A stretch of DNA of 19,105 nucleotides from an uncultured Clostridium sp. (lineage in GTDB: Bacteria > Bacillota > Clostridia > TANB77 > CAG-508), in the NCBI GenBank assembly GCA_900552655.1, contig USAE01000029.1, forward strand, positions 1 through 19,105, in the 5' to 3' direction. The notes below the pieces were generated by a model. The model was not told the origin of the DNA and searched no databases. It worked only from the letters and a program-made list of their open reading frames with translations. Below are positions 7,546 to 14,239 of the stretch, piece after piece; the first letter of the stretch is position 1; every line of letters begins with the position of its first letter. Both the position numbers and the translations under genes were made by a program.

Positions 7546-8640
7546 TTATACATTTTCTCTAAAGTATGGCATCTTATTTGAATCATTAATAAATATCTGT
7601 CCATTTTTGCCTTCTTCTCTAGTTAAGATTTCTTTCAACGTTAATATCTTACCACCTATGTTTTTACCGTCACCCATATATGCAACTTTTCCTTTAGAAG
7701 GTAATTCAAATTTATAGTCTTCATCATTTGAAATATCTATAATTGTAATTAAGTTTTGAATTCCATTATCTTCTGCTACCTTTAAAAACTCTTGGACTGT
7801 TAATAATTTGTTACAATCATTGTCCACTAATTTATTTCCACTTTTTATATTTTCTTGTGGTGTTTCGTATCCTCTAATTATTGGCATTTGGTTGTTTTCA
7901 GATGATATTTCCAAAATATTTCCGTTTCCATCTAAATATGCAAAAGCATTTCCAAATTCTAATTGATATTTCGCTTTTCTTTCTGTTACATTTAACTGCA
8001 CTGTATTTGGAATCTTTCTTTTTACTTCTACTGTATCTATATACGCATTTTCTTTTACTCCAGCCTTTACTTGCTTAGCAGAAAATTTAAATATATTTTC
8101 TTCTAAAGTAAGTTTAGACAAACTTTTAATTTCTTCTACATTAATTTTACTATTACCATTTACCTCTATATTTTTTATATTAAAAACAGGTGAAACAAAT
8201 AAAAACAATGATATTCCTATAATTATTGCAAAAATAAATAATAATTTCAAGATAGTTTTTATTATTCTAAATCTCTTTTCTCTTTTTTGTTTTCTTTTTT
8301 TGTCTTCTTCGTATGAAATTCTTTTTTTATTTTTAGCTTGTCCATTTTTAGAATAATTTGATTTTGTTGGTTTAGAATCTGTCACATCAAATTTTTCTTT
8401 ATTTGTTTTCTTCTTTACTTTCTTTTTCTTATTTTTATTTTTTTCATCCTTAGATGGTAATACTGTAACTCCTATTACTATTTCATTATCTATATTAAAC
8501 ATATCATCATTAATAGGTTCTGGATTTTTCTTTTTTGTTTTCTTTTTAGGGTGCTTTTTTTTCTTTTGCACCCTATTATTATCCTTGCTTAAATAATAGA
8601 AATCTAAATCATTCCCTGTTTTCTTTTTCAATTTTTTCAC
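7546..8640 (-). CDS. ftsQ: FtsQ/DivIB cell division protein
   Basis: Bitopic divisome protein of 364 aa. An unusually long, lysine-rich cytoplasmic tail (residues 1-127, with runs such as KKKKHPKKKTKKK) precedes one membrane segment (about 128-150, LKLLFIFAIIIGISLFLFV). A POTRA domain (about 151-220, FNIKNIEVNGNSKINVEEI to VQLNVTERKAKYQLEF) and the FtsQ/DivIB beta domain follow. The protein bridges FtsL and FtsB-type partners outside the membrane. The start is GTG at 8638-8640, inside the end of the murA remnant (32-nt overlap); a TTG at 8631 is an alternative. With murA broken upstream, its transcription source is an open question. Confidence 0.92.
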   Translation of the reverse strand: MKKLKKKTGNDLDFYYLSKDNNRVQKKKKHPKKKTKKKNPEPINDDMFNIDNEIVIGVTVLPSKDEKNKNKKKKVKKKTNKEKFDVTDSKPTKSNYSKNGQAKNKKRISYEEDKKRKQKREKRFRIIKTILKLLFIFAIIIGISLFLFVSPVFNIKNIEVNGNSKINVEEIKSLSKLTLEENIFKFSAKQVKAGVKENAYIDTVEVKRKIPNTVQLNVTERKAKYQLEFGNAFAYLDGNGNILEISSENNQMPIIRGYETPQENIKSGNKLVDNDCNKLLTVQEFLKVAEDNGIQNLITIIDISNDEDYKFELPSKGKVAYMGDGKNIGGKILTLKEILTREEGKNGQIFINDSNKMPYFRENV

Positions 8641-9553
8641 CTTCTCCTACATATATATTTGCACCTAATTCTCGCAATTTTTCGTCCAAATTTTCGTATC
8701 CACGTAATATATATCCTATGTTAGATATAATAGTTTTTCCTTTAGCATTTAATGAAGCTAATACCAATGCAGCTCCACCTCTTAAATCTGTTGCTTCTAC
8801 TTTTGCACTATTATATCTTTTTATTCCTTTTATTATTGCAGCCTTTCCTTCTATAGTCACTTTCGCTCCCATTCTTTTAAGTTCTGATAAATACTTATAC
8901 CTATTTTCAAAAATATTTTCTACTATTATAGAGGTTCCTTTAGCAATTCCTAACACACTTGATATTATAGGTTGCATATCTGTTGGGAATCCTGGATATG
9001 GCATAGTTTTTAAATTGCATGACTTTATCCTGTTTTTTGCTATTAAGCTTATTTCATTATCCTTTAATTTAATATCACATCCTATTTCTTCTAATTTATA
9101 CACCACCGGCAAAATATGTTCTACTTTTACATTTTCTATATTAATACTACCATTTGTAATTGCTGCTGAACATAATAAAGTTCCTATTTCTATTCTATCT
9201 GGCATTACTTCATATTCTATATTTGTTTTGATATTATCTCTTCCAATTATTTTTATGTTATTTGTTCCTGCTCCAGAAATACATCCTCCAAGTTTATTTA
9301 TAAAATTTTGCAAATCTACTATTTCTGGTTCCATTGCAGCATTTTTTATATTTACAACTTTATTGGAAAGCGTTGCAGCTAATATTATATTTTCTGTGGC
9401 TCCTACACTTGGAAAATCTAGCGTTATTGTTCCATCTTCCATATTTAAAGAATTACAAAAAATTTTTCCATTTTCTTCTTTTATCTCTATTCCTAAATTT
9501 TCAAAAGATTTTAGATGAAGGTCGATTGGTCTTGCTCCAATATCACATCCACC
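8609..9553 (-). pseudogene. murA: murA, 3' fragment cut by element insertion at the active-site Cys motif
   Basis: C-terminal three quarters of UDP-N-acetylglucosamine 1-carboxyvinyltransferase, the first committed step of peptidoglycan synthesis. The readable frame begins GGCDIGARPIDLHLKSFENLG and continues with LDFPSVGATENIILAATLSN, PMPYPGFPTD-like MPYPGFPTDMQPIISSVLG and LRGGAALVLASLNA. About 314 residues remain of the usual 417-420; roughly 115 N-terminal residues are missing. The Cys codon TGT (9545-9547) aligns with catalytic Cys115 of Escherichia coli MurA. To the right of 9553 the murA frame gives way to the recombinase gene. No ribosome site precedes the first internal ATG (9442), so translation is unlikely. 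The rest of the gene should lie beyond the element. Confidence 0.93.
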
Positions 9554-9560
9554 TGTTTGT
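9539..9560. other. element/chromosome junction (att site) in murA
   Basis: On the minus strand the recombinase gene runs through ACAAACAGGTGGATGTGA into murA. The murA frame ACA-GGT-GGA-TGT-GAT-ATT is conserved from GGT on (Gly-Gly-Cys-Asp-Ile). The preceding codon is ACA, where MurA proteins normally have Pro (CCN), so the crossover is probably within or next to CAGGTGGATGT. The matching site at the other end is outside the window, so the exact core cannot be fixed here. Confidence 0.75.
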
Positions 9561-11187
9561 GATAGTTTGTGGATACATAAACTTTAAATGGAATGCTAAG
9601 CCTCCATTTTCATAGAGTTCTTTATACATTTCATCACTTAAGTTATATTTTTCTTTTTGTTCTTTTGTTATTTCTTTTGGATCAAATACTACGATTTTAT
9701 CAAATAGTCTTGATAGTTCTTCTTTTGTTAGTCCATTTTTTTTGATATCGTCTATTGCTTTGAAAATTAAATCTTCTTTATCTTCTAGTTTATTTAATGT
9801 ATTAAACTTGTTTTCAGTTTCTTCTAGTTTTTCTTTCTCGTTTTTTAACTTTTTTTCTAATTCTTGCTTTTTGTCTTTATATATAAATTCTGGAATTAAA
9901 TCATTTAGCTTATCTTCATATACTTGTTTGAATTGTTTTTCTAGTTTTTCTATAGTTTGCTTATGCTTATTTAAGTCTTTCTCCAAAGTAACTTTATTTG
10001 TATTAATTGCTTTTACATTGTTCATTACAAAATCTTTAAATTCAGGATTGCTAATTAAATTATCAATATATGCATTTACAATTTGATCTAAATATTCTAT
10101 TCTCATTCTGTGTGGTTTACAACCATAATCTGGTCTTATATCTTTTATCGCTCCTTCATTACAATATTTTTTACACAAATAACTATCTGGTCTTTTTCTT
10201 GTTCCACTTGTTCCTTTTCTTTTGTACATTGCAGTTCCACATCTTCCACAATATAAAAGTCCTGAATATAAATTGTTTTCTACATCTACAAATTTGAATC
10301 CATTATTATATTTATCACTTTCTTTTTTTCTTTTCTTTCTAATTTTTTGTACTTTTTCAAATAGTTCTTTATCAACAATTGGTTCATGATGATTTTCTAT
10401 TATTGTCCATTCTGACTCATCTTTTACTCTTGTTTTCTTAGATTTAAAACTTACTTTTTCTGTGTGTCCGACCTACATAATCTCCAATATATCTTCTATC
10501 ATCTAAAATTCGTACTATATGCTGTGCTTTCCAATTTGCAGTTTGTTTTGCATTTGCAAAATTTCTGCTCTGAGATGGTGTAGGTACTCCTTTTTTATTC
10601 AAATAAGTTGCAATTTTTTGATATCCCCAGTCTTTAGAATATAATTCAAATATTTCTTTTACAACTGGAGCTGTTTCGGGATTTTTAACTAATTTTTTTC
10701 CATCTTTGTTATATCCATAAATTGCTTTCACGAGTAAATCTCCTTCTTCTATTTTATGTCTTAAATTTCTTCTTATATTTTTACTATCATCTCTTGCTCT
10801 TCTTTCATTAAACCACGCATATAATCCAAACATTTCTTCATTATATTGTTCATCTTCAAATATTATTTCTACACCTTGTTCTTCTAAGTATTCTACAAAG
10901 TCTAATGCTTCCTTTTGATTTCTTCCAAGTCTTGCAGAGTTTTTAAAAACGATTACATCTATTTCTTTGTTTTTCGCTCTGTTTCTAATGTCGTCAAATC
11001 TACTAAAATCTGTTCCACTTTTATCATCATCCATTATAATATCAACTATATTTATATATCCATGACCTTTACAATATTTTATAAGTAAATCTCTTTGTGT
11101 TTCAATTCTTTCATAGTTTTCACCATAGTCATCTCTACTTTCTCTGCAATAAATTACAACTCTTTTTTCTTCATTAGACTTTTTCAT
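9543..11187 (-). CDS. large serine recombinase (integrase) with internal +1 frameshift at CGG
   Basis: Site-specific recombinase of the TnpX-like large serine family; the frameshift-corrected length is about 547 aa. The resolvase domain (residues about 8-150) has YCRESRDD with the catalytic Ser, DDDKSGTDFSRFDDI, and KNSARLGRNQKEALDFVEYL. A Recombinase domain follows (about 155-285), then a zinc ribbon (LYCGRCGTAMYKRKG and later Cys residues) and a coiled coil (KHKQTIEKLEKQFKQVYEDK). The frame opened at 11187 stops at 10444. At 10468-10470 the codon CGG follows GGT; skipping its C continues as GHTEKVSFKSKKTRVKDESEW into the rest. The start is ATG with AGAGG just upstream. The stop codon lies inside murA sequence. 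It could be a decayed gene or a recoded one. Confidence 0.9.
10468..10470 (-). other. putative +1 frameshift site GGT-CGG-A in the recombinase gene
   Basis: The upstream frame is conserved up to GGT (RYIGDYVG) and then gives eight unrelated codons and TAA. The +1 frame has a TAG immediately before this point and the conserved continuation after it. The shift must therefore fall between about 10447 and 10475. Within it the only unusual codon is CGG, and dropping its C joins both halves cleanly. Confidence 0.6.
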
Positions 11188-11249
11188 TATCCACCTCTAT
11201 TTGTAATGTATCAATAACATTTTATTTTGCATATTATTATATTGTTGCT

Positions 11250-11278
11250 ATTATATATAAAAAGACCTATAATTTCAA
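11250..11278 (-). promoter_or_regulatory. sigma-A promoter of the recombinase gene
   Basis: On the minus strand TTGAAA (11273-11278) is followed after exactly 17 nt by TATAAT (11250-11255). The start should be near 11243, giving a leader of about 55 nt. No terminator is visible between this promoter and the ftsQ-sbp genes far downstream. Confidence 0.75.
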
Positions 11279-11293
11279 GTTGTTTCTTGAAAT
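11272..11293. promoter_or_regulatory. operator-like inverted repeat over the recombinase -35 box
   Basis: The perfect arms ATTTCAAG (11272-11279) and CTTGAAAT (11286-11293) are separated by six bases. The left arm contains the complete -35 box, so a protein bound here would block the recombinase promoter. Confidence 0.55.
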
Positions 11294-11308
11294 CTTAGAA
11301 CTTTTTTC

Positions 11309-11333
11309 AGTTGGTTACAAATTGTTACCAACT
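11309..11333. promoter_or_regulatory. 25-bp imperfect palindrome between the BRO-N and recombinase genes
   Basis: Arms of 12 nt (AGTTGGTTACAA and TTGTTACCAACT) around a single central base match except for one pair. It lies 31 bp upstream of the recombinase -35 box and 39 bp after the BRO-N stop codon. No U-run follows on the minus strand, so a protein-binding site is more likely than a terminator. Confidence 0.45.
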
Positions 11334-11371
11334 TGTTAGTACTGCTTAACTGTTTATTTATATCAGAATTA

Positions 11372-12250
11372 CTAAATATCTTCGTTTTCATTTTTATCAG
11401 AAATCTTTTTAACTTTTTTGTCTTCTATATATTCGTAATTTAATTTATTTGTTTTAGTTACAACAGACTCTCCAAGATTTTTTTCAATATCTTCCCTGGC
11501 AACTTTCGCAGCATGTCCTCCCATTTTAGCAACTTTAATATTTTCCTTTAATCCATTTGGTTTTTGCTTAGTTGCTAATCTCTTAGTAGCTTCCTCTGAT
11601 AAATCTGTTAATATTAGTTCTATATTGTCCATGTTATCTCTTAAATTTTCTTTTCTTAATCCTTTATATTGCTTATATTCTTTTGCTGTCATTCCAGACC
11701 ATTCTTTATATATTTCATTTGTTAAAATTGCATATTCAATATTACTTTCAATTCCATTCTCTTTCCATACATCAGTTAATTTTTTTCGTTCTTGAATTGA
11801 TTTCATTCTTTTAGCAATCCATTCTTCATCATATCCTTTTGTTCGGTACAAATCAATAGCTCTTTGTAATGCTATTGATGGATCAAAAGTTTCATCAACT
11901 CTTTCCTTTCCTAGATGTGCTAACCATTGTTTTATTGGTTCAGCATTTTTTGAAGGAATTGATTCTATTATACGAAACATTCCTTCAATATCACACACAT
12001 CTGTCATACGATATTTTCCATCTTGGGATTTTAATTTCAACTGTCCGATTTTTTCGGACACTTCAAATCCATCTTTTATTAAATTCTTTTTCAAATCACT
12101 CCAATACTTTCTTGGTCTGTTGCTTCCTGATATTACACCAACAATATCTACTATACTGATATAATATTTTTCTTCATCTTTATCCCATATCGTTCTTATT
12201 GTTTCATTATTAAATAATTTATTTATTAATTGCATTTTATTTTCGTCCAT
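11372..12250 (-). CDS. BRO-N domain protein, phage-antirepressor-like regulator
   Basis: Protein of about 292 aa with an N-terminal BRO-N/antirepressor-type domain: LFNNETIRTIWDKDEEKYYISIVDIVGVI, PRKYWSDLKKNL, YRMTDVCDIEGMFRIIESIPS and AEPIKQWLAHLGKERVDE. A helical middle section and a conserved-looking C-terminal GGHAAKVAREDIEKNLGESVVT follow. BRO-N proteins are typical of phages and mobile elements, where some act as antirepressors or DNA-binding regulators. I start it at ATG 12250, which has AGAGGT upstream. An earlier in-frame start (12292) would translate a 31-bp palindrome. It lies just upstream of the recombinase gene and is likely to regulate the element. The actual target is unknown. 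Confidence 0.8.
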   Translation of the reverse strand: MDENKMQLINKLFNNETIRTIWDKDEEKYYISIVDIVGVISGSNRPRKYWSDLKKNLIKDGFEVSEKIGQLKLKSQDGKYRMTDVCDIEGMFRIIESIPSKNAEPIKQWLAHLGKERVDETFDPSIALQRAIDLYRTKGYDEEWIAKRMKSIQERKKLTDVWKENGIESNIEYAILTNEIYKEWSGMTAKEYKQYKGLRKENLRDNMDNIELILTDLSEEATKRLATKQKPNGLKENIKVAKMGGHAAKVAREDIEKNLGESVVTKTNKLNYEYIEDKKVKKISDKNENEDI

Positions 12251-12266
12251 TTTATACCTCTTTTCC

Positions 12267-12297
12267 TTAAGTTGTTCGGAAATTCCGAACAACTTAA
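12267..12297. promoter_or_regulatory. 31-bp perfect palindrome in the leader of the BRO-N gene
   Basis: The 15-nt arm TTAAGTTGTTCGGAA is repeated exactly in inverse around a single central A. It lies between the promoter at 12318-12346 and the ribosome site of the BRO-N gene. It looks like an autoregulatory operator, or a leader hairpin that could hide the ribosome site. The core shares TCGGA/TCCGA with a smaller hairpin inside the same gene (12042-12060). Confidence 0.6.
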
Positions 12298-12317
12298 AAT
12301 CTCTTTCATTTCTTCTA

Positions 12318-12346
12318 TTTATATCATAATCCTAACAATTTTTCAA
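12318..12346 (-). promoter_or_regulatory. sigma-A promoter of the BRO-N gene
   Basis: On the minus strand TTGAAA (12341-12346) is followed after 17 nt by TATAAA (12318-12323). Transcription would begin near 12311, just ahead of the palindrome at 12267-12297. Confidence 0.65.
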
Positions 12347-12373
12347 TATATTTGCGAAAATCTGTTCTTATTT

Positions 12374-12526
12374 TTATTTGTATTTTTCTTGTATTCTATC
12401 AGATATAATATCGGTGAATACCTGTTTATAATCTTGAGTATCACCCACATTTGATTTTGGACATATAAAAACTGCAAATGGTAGTTTGTCTTTTTGTTTC
12501 TTATCCTTATCATTCTTTTTTGTCAT
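12374..12526 (-). CDS. small conserved-looking protein, 50 aa, function unknown
   Basis: A short open frame reading MTKKNDKDKKQKDKLPFAVF, continuing ICPKSNVGDTQDYKQVFTDI and ISDRIQEKYK. It has a lysine-rich start and a protein-like hydrophobic/charged pattern. The frame can begin at ATG 12526, or at GTG 12541, which has AAAGG a few bases upstream. Its stop is 28 nt upstream of the BRO-N -35 box, and it lies downstream of the promoter at 12688-12716, so it may be the first gene of a regulatory unit with the BRO-N gene. I do not recognise a named family. Confidence 0.55.
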   Translation of the reverse strand: MTKKNDKDKKQKDKLPFAVFICPKSNVGDTQDYKQVFTDIISDRIQEKYK

Positions 12527-12541
12527 TTTCAGAGTATTCAC

Positions 12542-12687
12542 CTACCTTTCTATCAATTGTATTCGTTTCTTGTTTGTCCTTATTACTAAAACTACAAGTG
12601 GTAAATCAAATACCCATATGAGATTTGCCCTCATTCCTCTTTTTAGAGAATTGCCCCTTTACATCACGTTAGCCAGACAAAAGTATC
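12542..12687 (-). other. long structured leader ahead of the 50-aa ORF
   Basis: This stretch is transcribed from the promoter at 12688-12716 and is less AT-rich than its surroundings. On the minus strand it contains two similar segments, AAAGGGGCAATTCTC and TGAGGGCAAATCTC. It also has a small hairpin (ATTCTCT with AGAGGAAT) and a second imperfect one (GGCAAATC with GATTTACC). A 30-codon frame MRANLIWVFDLPLVVLVIRT, continuing NKKRIQLIER, spans it. It could be a regulatory leader RNA or a leader peptide; I cannot assign a known class. Confidence 0.4.
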
Positions 12688-12716
12688 ATTATATGTACTT
12701 GTAGTTTGCTATTCAA
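12688..12716 (-). promoter_or_regulatory. sigma-A promoter, leftward, of a divergent pair
   Basis: On the minus strand TTGAAT (12711-12716) is followed after 17 nt by a perfect TATAAT (12688-12693). It points to the 50-aa ORF and the BRO-N gene. Its -35 box touches that of the rightward promoter. Confidence 0.7.
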
Positions 12717-12734
12717 TTTTCAATGTGCTATACT
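12706..12734 (+). promoter_or_regulatory. sigma-A promoter, rightward, of a divergent pair
   Basis: TTGCTA (12706-12711) is followed after 17 nt by TATACT (12729-12734). It would start near 12741 and transcribe the DUF6076-like gene after a leader of about 150 nt. Confidence 0.6.
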
Positions 12735-12737
12735 ATT

Positions 12738-12772
12738 ATAGAAAATAGTTATTCAGAATTACTATTTTCTAT
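12738..12772. repeat. 12-bp inverted repeat at the rightward transcription start
   Basis: The perfect arms ATAGAAAATAGT (12738-12749) and ACTATTTTCTAT (12761-12772) flank an 11-nt loop. It directly follows the -10 box of the rightward promoter. It could be an operator overlapping the start point or a stabilising hairpin at the 5' end of the mRNA. Confidence 0.55.
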
Positions 12773-12889
12773 TATCTGTTTTTATTATAAAAACCTTAAA
12801 ACGGCTTGTAAATAGATTTCTATAAGTCTATAGCTAAAGTAAAATTCAAAATAGTTATAGTCTATTTTTTAAATGGAGGAAGTGCTGTA

Positions 12890-14183
12890 ATGATAACTAA
12901 TTTCTCAATTAATAATAATAAAATTATAATAAAAAATAATCGGAGAATATTTTGGTGCAATTCATGATTTTGAATACAATATTGGAGATAAACTATATGA
13001 ATTTGCTATAATGGCTAATAAAGAATTTGAAAAATTAAAAAATATGTACTCTCAATTAATAGAACTTGTATCTACTGCAAAAGAATCTGATATAATGGAT
13101 GAGAAATTAGATTGTTTCTTTAAAATGTTTCAAATAGTTAGAGCTTGTTTAGAATTCTCTCCTTATACGCACTTCAATACTCAAATATTGATAGATATAA
13201 TTGTAAAAACCTATAATACACAAGTATTTAGGTCTGATTTATTATTTAAATCTGATATTGGATGCTTTATTGAAAATCCAGAATACTCTCCAAATGAATT
13301 TTTTGAAGAATTGGAGGAAAACGAATATAACATAAATCTTATAATGCACGAATTTACTCAGAAAATAGAAAAAGTATCTAAGAAAAGACATAAAGAATAT
13401 ATGAATTTTTTTGAAACAATTAGAGATTTATTGATAAAAGATTTTATGGAGAAAAAGTCTGATTTAAAAGAAAGATTAGAATTAATTAGCAAATATTCTC
13501 AAAACTCTACTGTAAAAAACTTATCTACTAATGAAAGATTATATTTATATGAAGCCAAAAGAGTTTTTGATATACACTATGTAAATACCAATCCTGCACA
13601 TGCATTATTTTTAGATACAAAATTCACAACAAAATATATATGTACTGCAGAATTGTCTTTACAAGAAAAAAGATTAGCTGTAGAAGATGTAGTGGATCTA
13701 ATAAAAGAAAAACATATTATGGCTGAAGAAGTGTATGAATTAGCTAATGCTGAAGAACAAATTAGGTTTGAATTATTTAAAATAATCCAAAATAATTTTA
13801 CAATTAATAAATGTGAAAATTGTGGCAAATTATTTATACCTGTAACTACTAGTAAGAATAAAAATCAAAAAGGTAGAAATGACCAAAAATATTGTAATAA
13901 TCTATATTTAGATACAGGAAAAACTTGCAGAGAAATTGGTGCTTTAAATAAGCGAAAAGAGAAAGTTCAAAATAGCTTAATTCTAAAGGAATATAGCAAA
14001 GAATACAAAAGAATATACGGATTACACTATAATCATACAAAAACCTTTAAGGAAAAACAATTTAAGGGATGGTCAAATAAAGCAAGAGAATTAAGAAACA
14101 GATATAGTGATGAGCAAATAGATGAATTCAAAATAGAACTAAAAAAATTAAGTAATATTTATTGGCATTCTCTAAGGAATTAA
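12890..14183 (+). CDS. DUF6076-like zinc-finger protein with internal +1 frameshift at CGG
   Basis: Protein of about 430 aa after frameshift correction. The start at ATG 12890 has a strong GGAGGAA seven nt upstream. It reads MITNFSINNNKIIIKNN, then meets CGG at 12941 and stops after 25 codons. Skipping the C continues as GEYFGAIHDFEYNIGDKLYEF straight into the long frame that contains MANKEFEKLKNMY (ATG 13011, which has no ribosome site). The C-terminal half has a zinc-binding module: CENCGKLFIPVT, then Cys residues in KYCNNLYL and GKTCREIG, followed by a basic helical tail. It resembles the DUF6076/CGNR-type proteins of Clostridia elements; its function is unknown. It is convergent with the cargo operon and closed by a shared terminator. 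Confidence 0.75.
12941..12943 (+). other. putative +1 frameshift site AAT-CGG-A in the DUF6076-like gene
   Basis: The +1 frame has a TAA 9 nt upstream of the GGA codon, and the starting frame stops with TGA 22 nt after the CGG codon. The shift must therefore fall in this short interval. CGG is the only unusual codon in it, and dropping its C joins both parts. Confidence 0.6.
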
Positions 14184-14197
14184 AATAAACGAAATAA

Positions 14198-14237
14198 TAA
14201 AAAGTGCTACTATTCTTTTCAATAGTAGCATTTTTTA
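14198..14237. terminator. bidirectional terminator between convergent genes
   Basis: The stem TGCTACTATT / AATAGTAGCA (14205-14214 and 14221-14230) has a 6-nt loop and is flanked by an A-run on the left and T6 on the right. It serves the DUF6076-like gene on the plus strand and the ABC exporter on the minus strand. Confidence 0.85.
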
Positions 14238-14239
14238 TT

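Noticed and set aside
8609..9442. Intact short MurA starting at the ATG 9442
   Set aside because: No ribosome site precedes it, and homology continues upstream through the GGC active-site motif to the junction; the protein would lack the catalytic Cys.
9543..11187. Two separate genes: a short resolvase and an independent zinc-ribbon protein
   Set aside because: The second half has no start with a ribosome site, and both halves together make one canonical large serine recombinase with domains in the normal order.
12042..12060. Terminator inside the BRO-N gene (TGTCCGA/TCGGACA)
   Set aside because: It lies in the middle of a continuous coding frame and lacks a convincing downstream U-run on the minus strand.
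12267..12297. LexA (SOS) box in the BRO-N leader
   Set aside because: Gram-positive LexA boxes are CGAAC-N4-GTTCG. Here the half-sites are in reverse order with a 7-nt gap, so it is a different operator.
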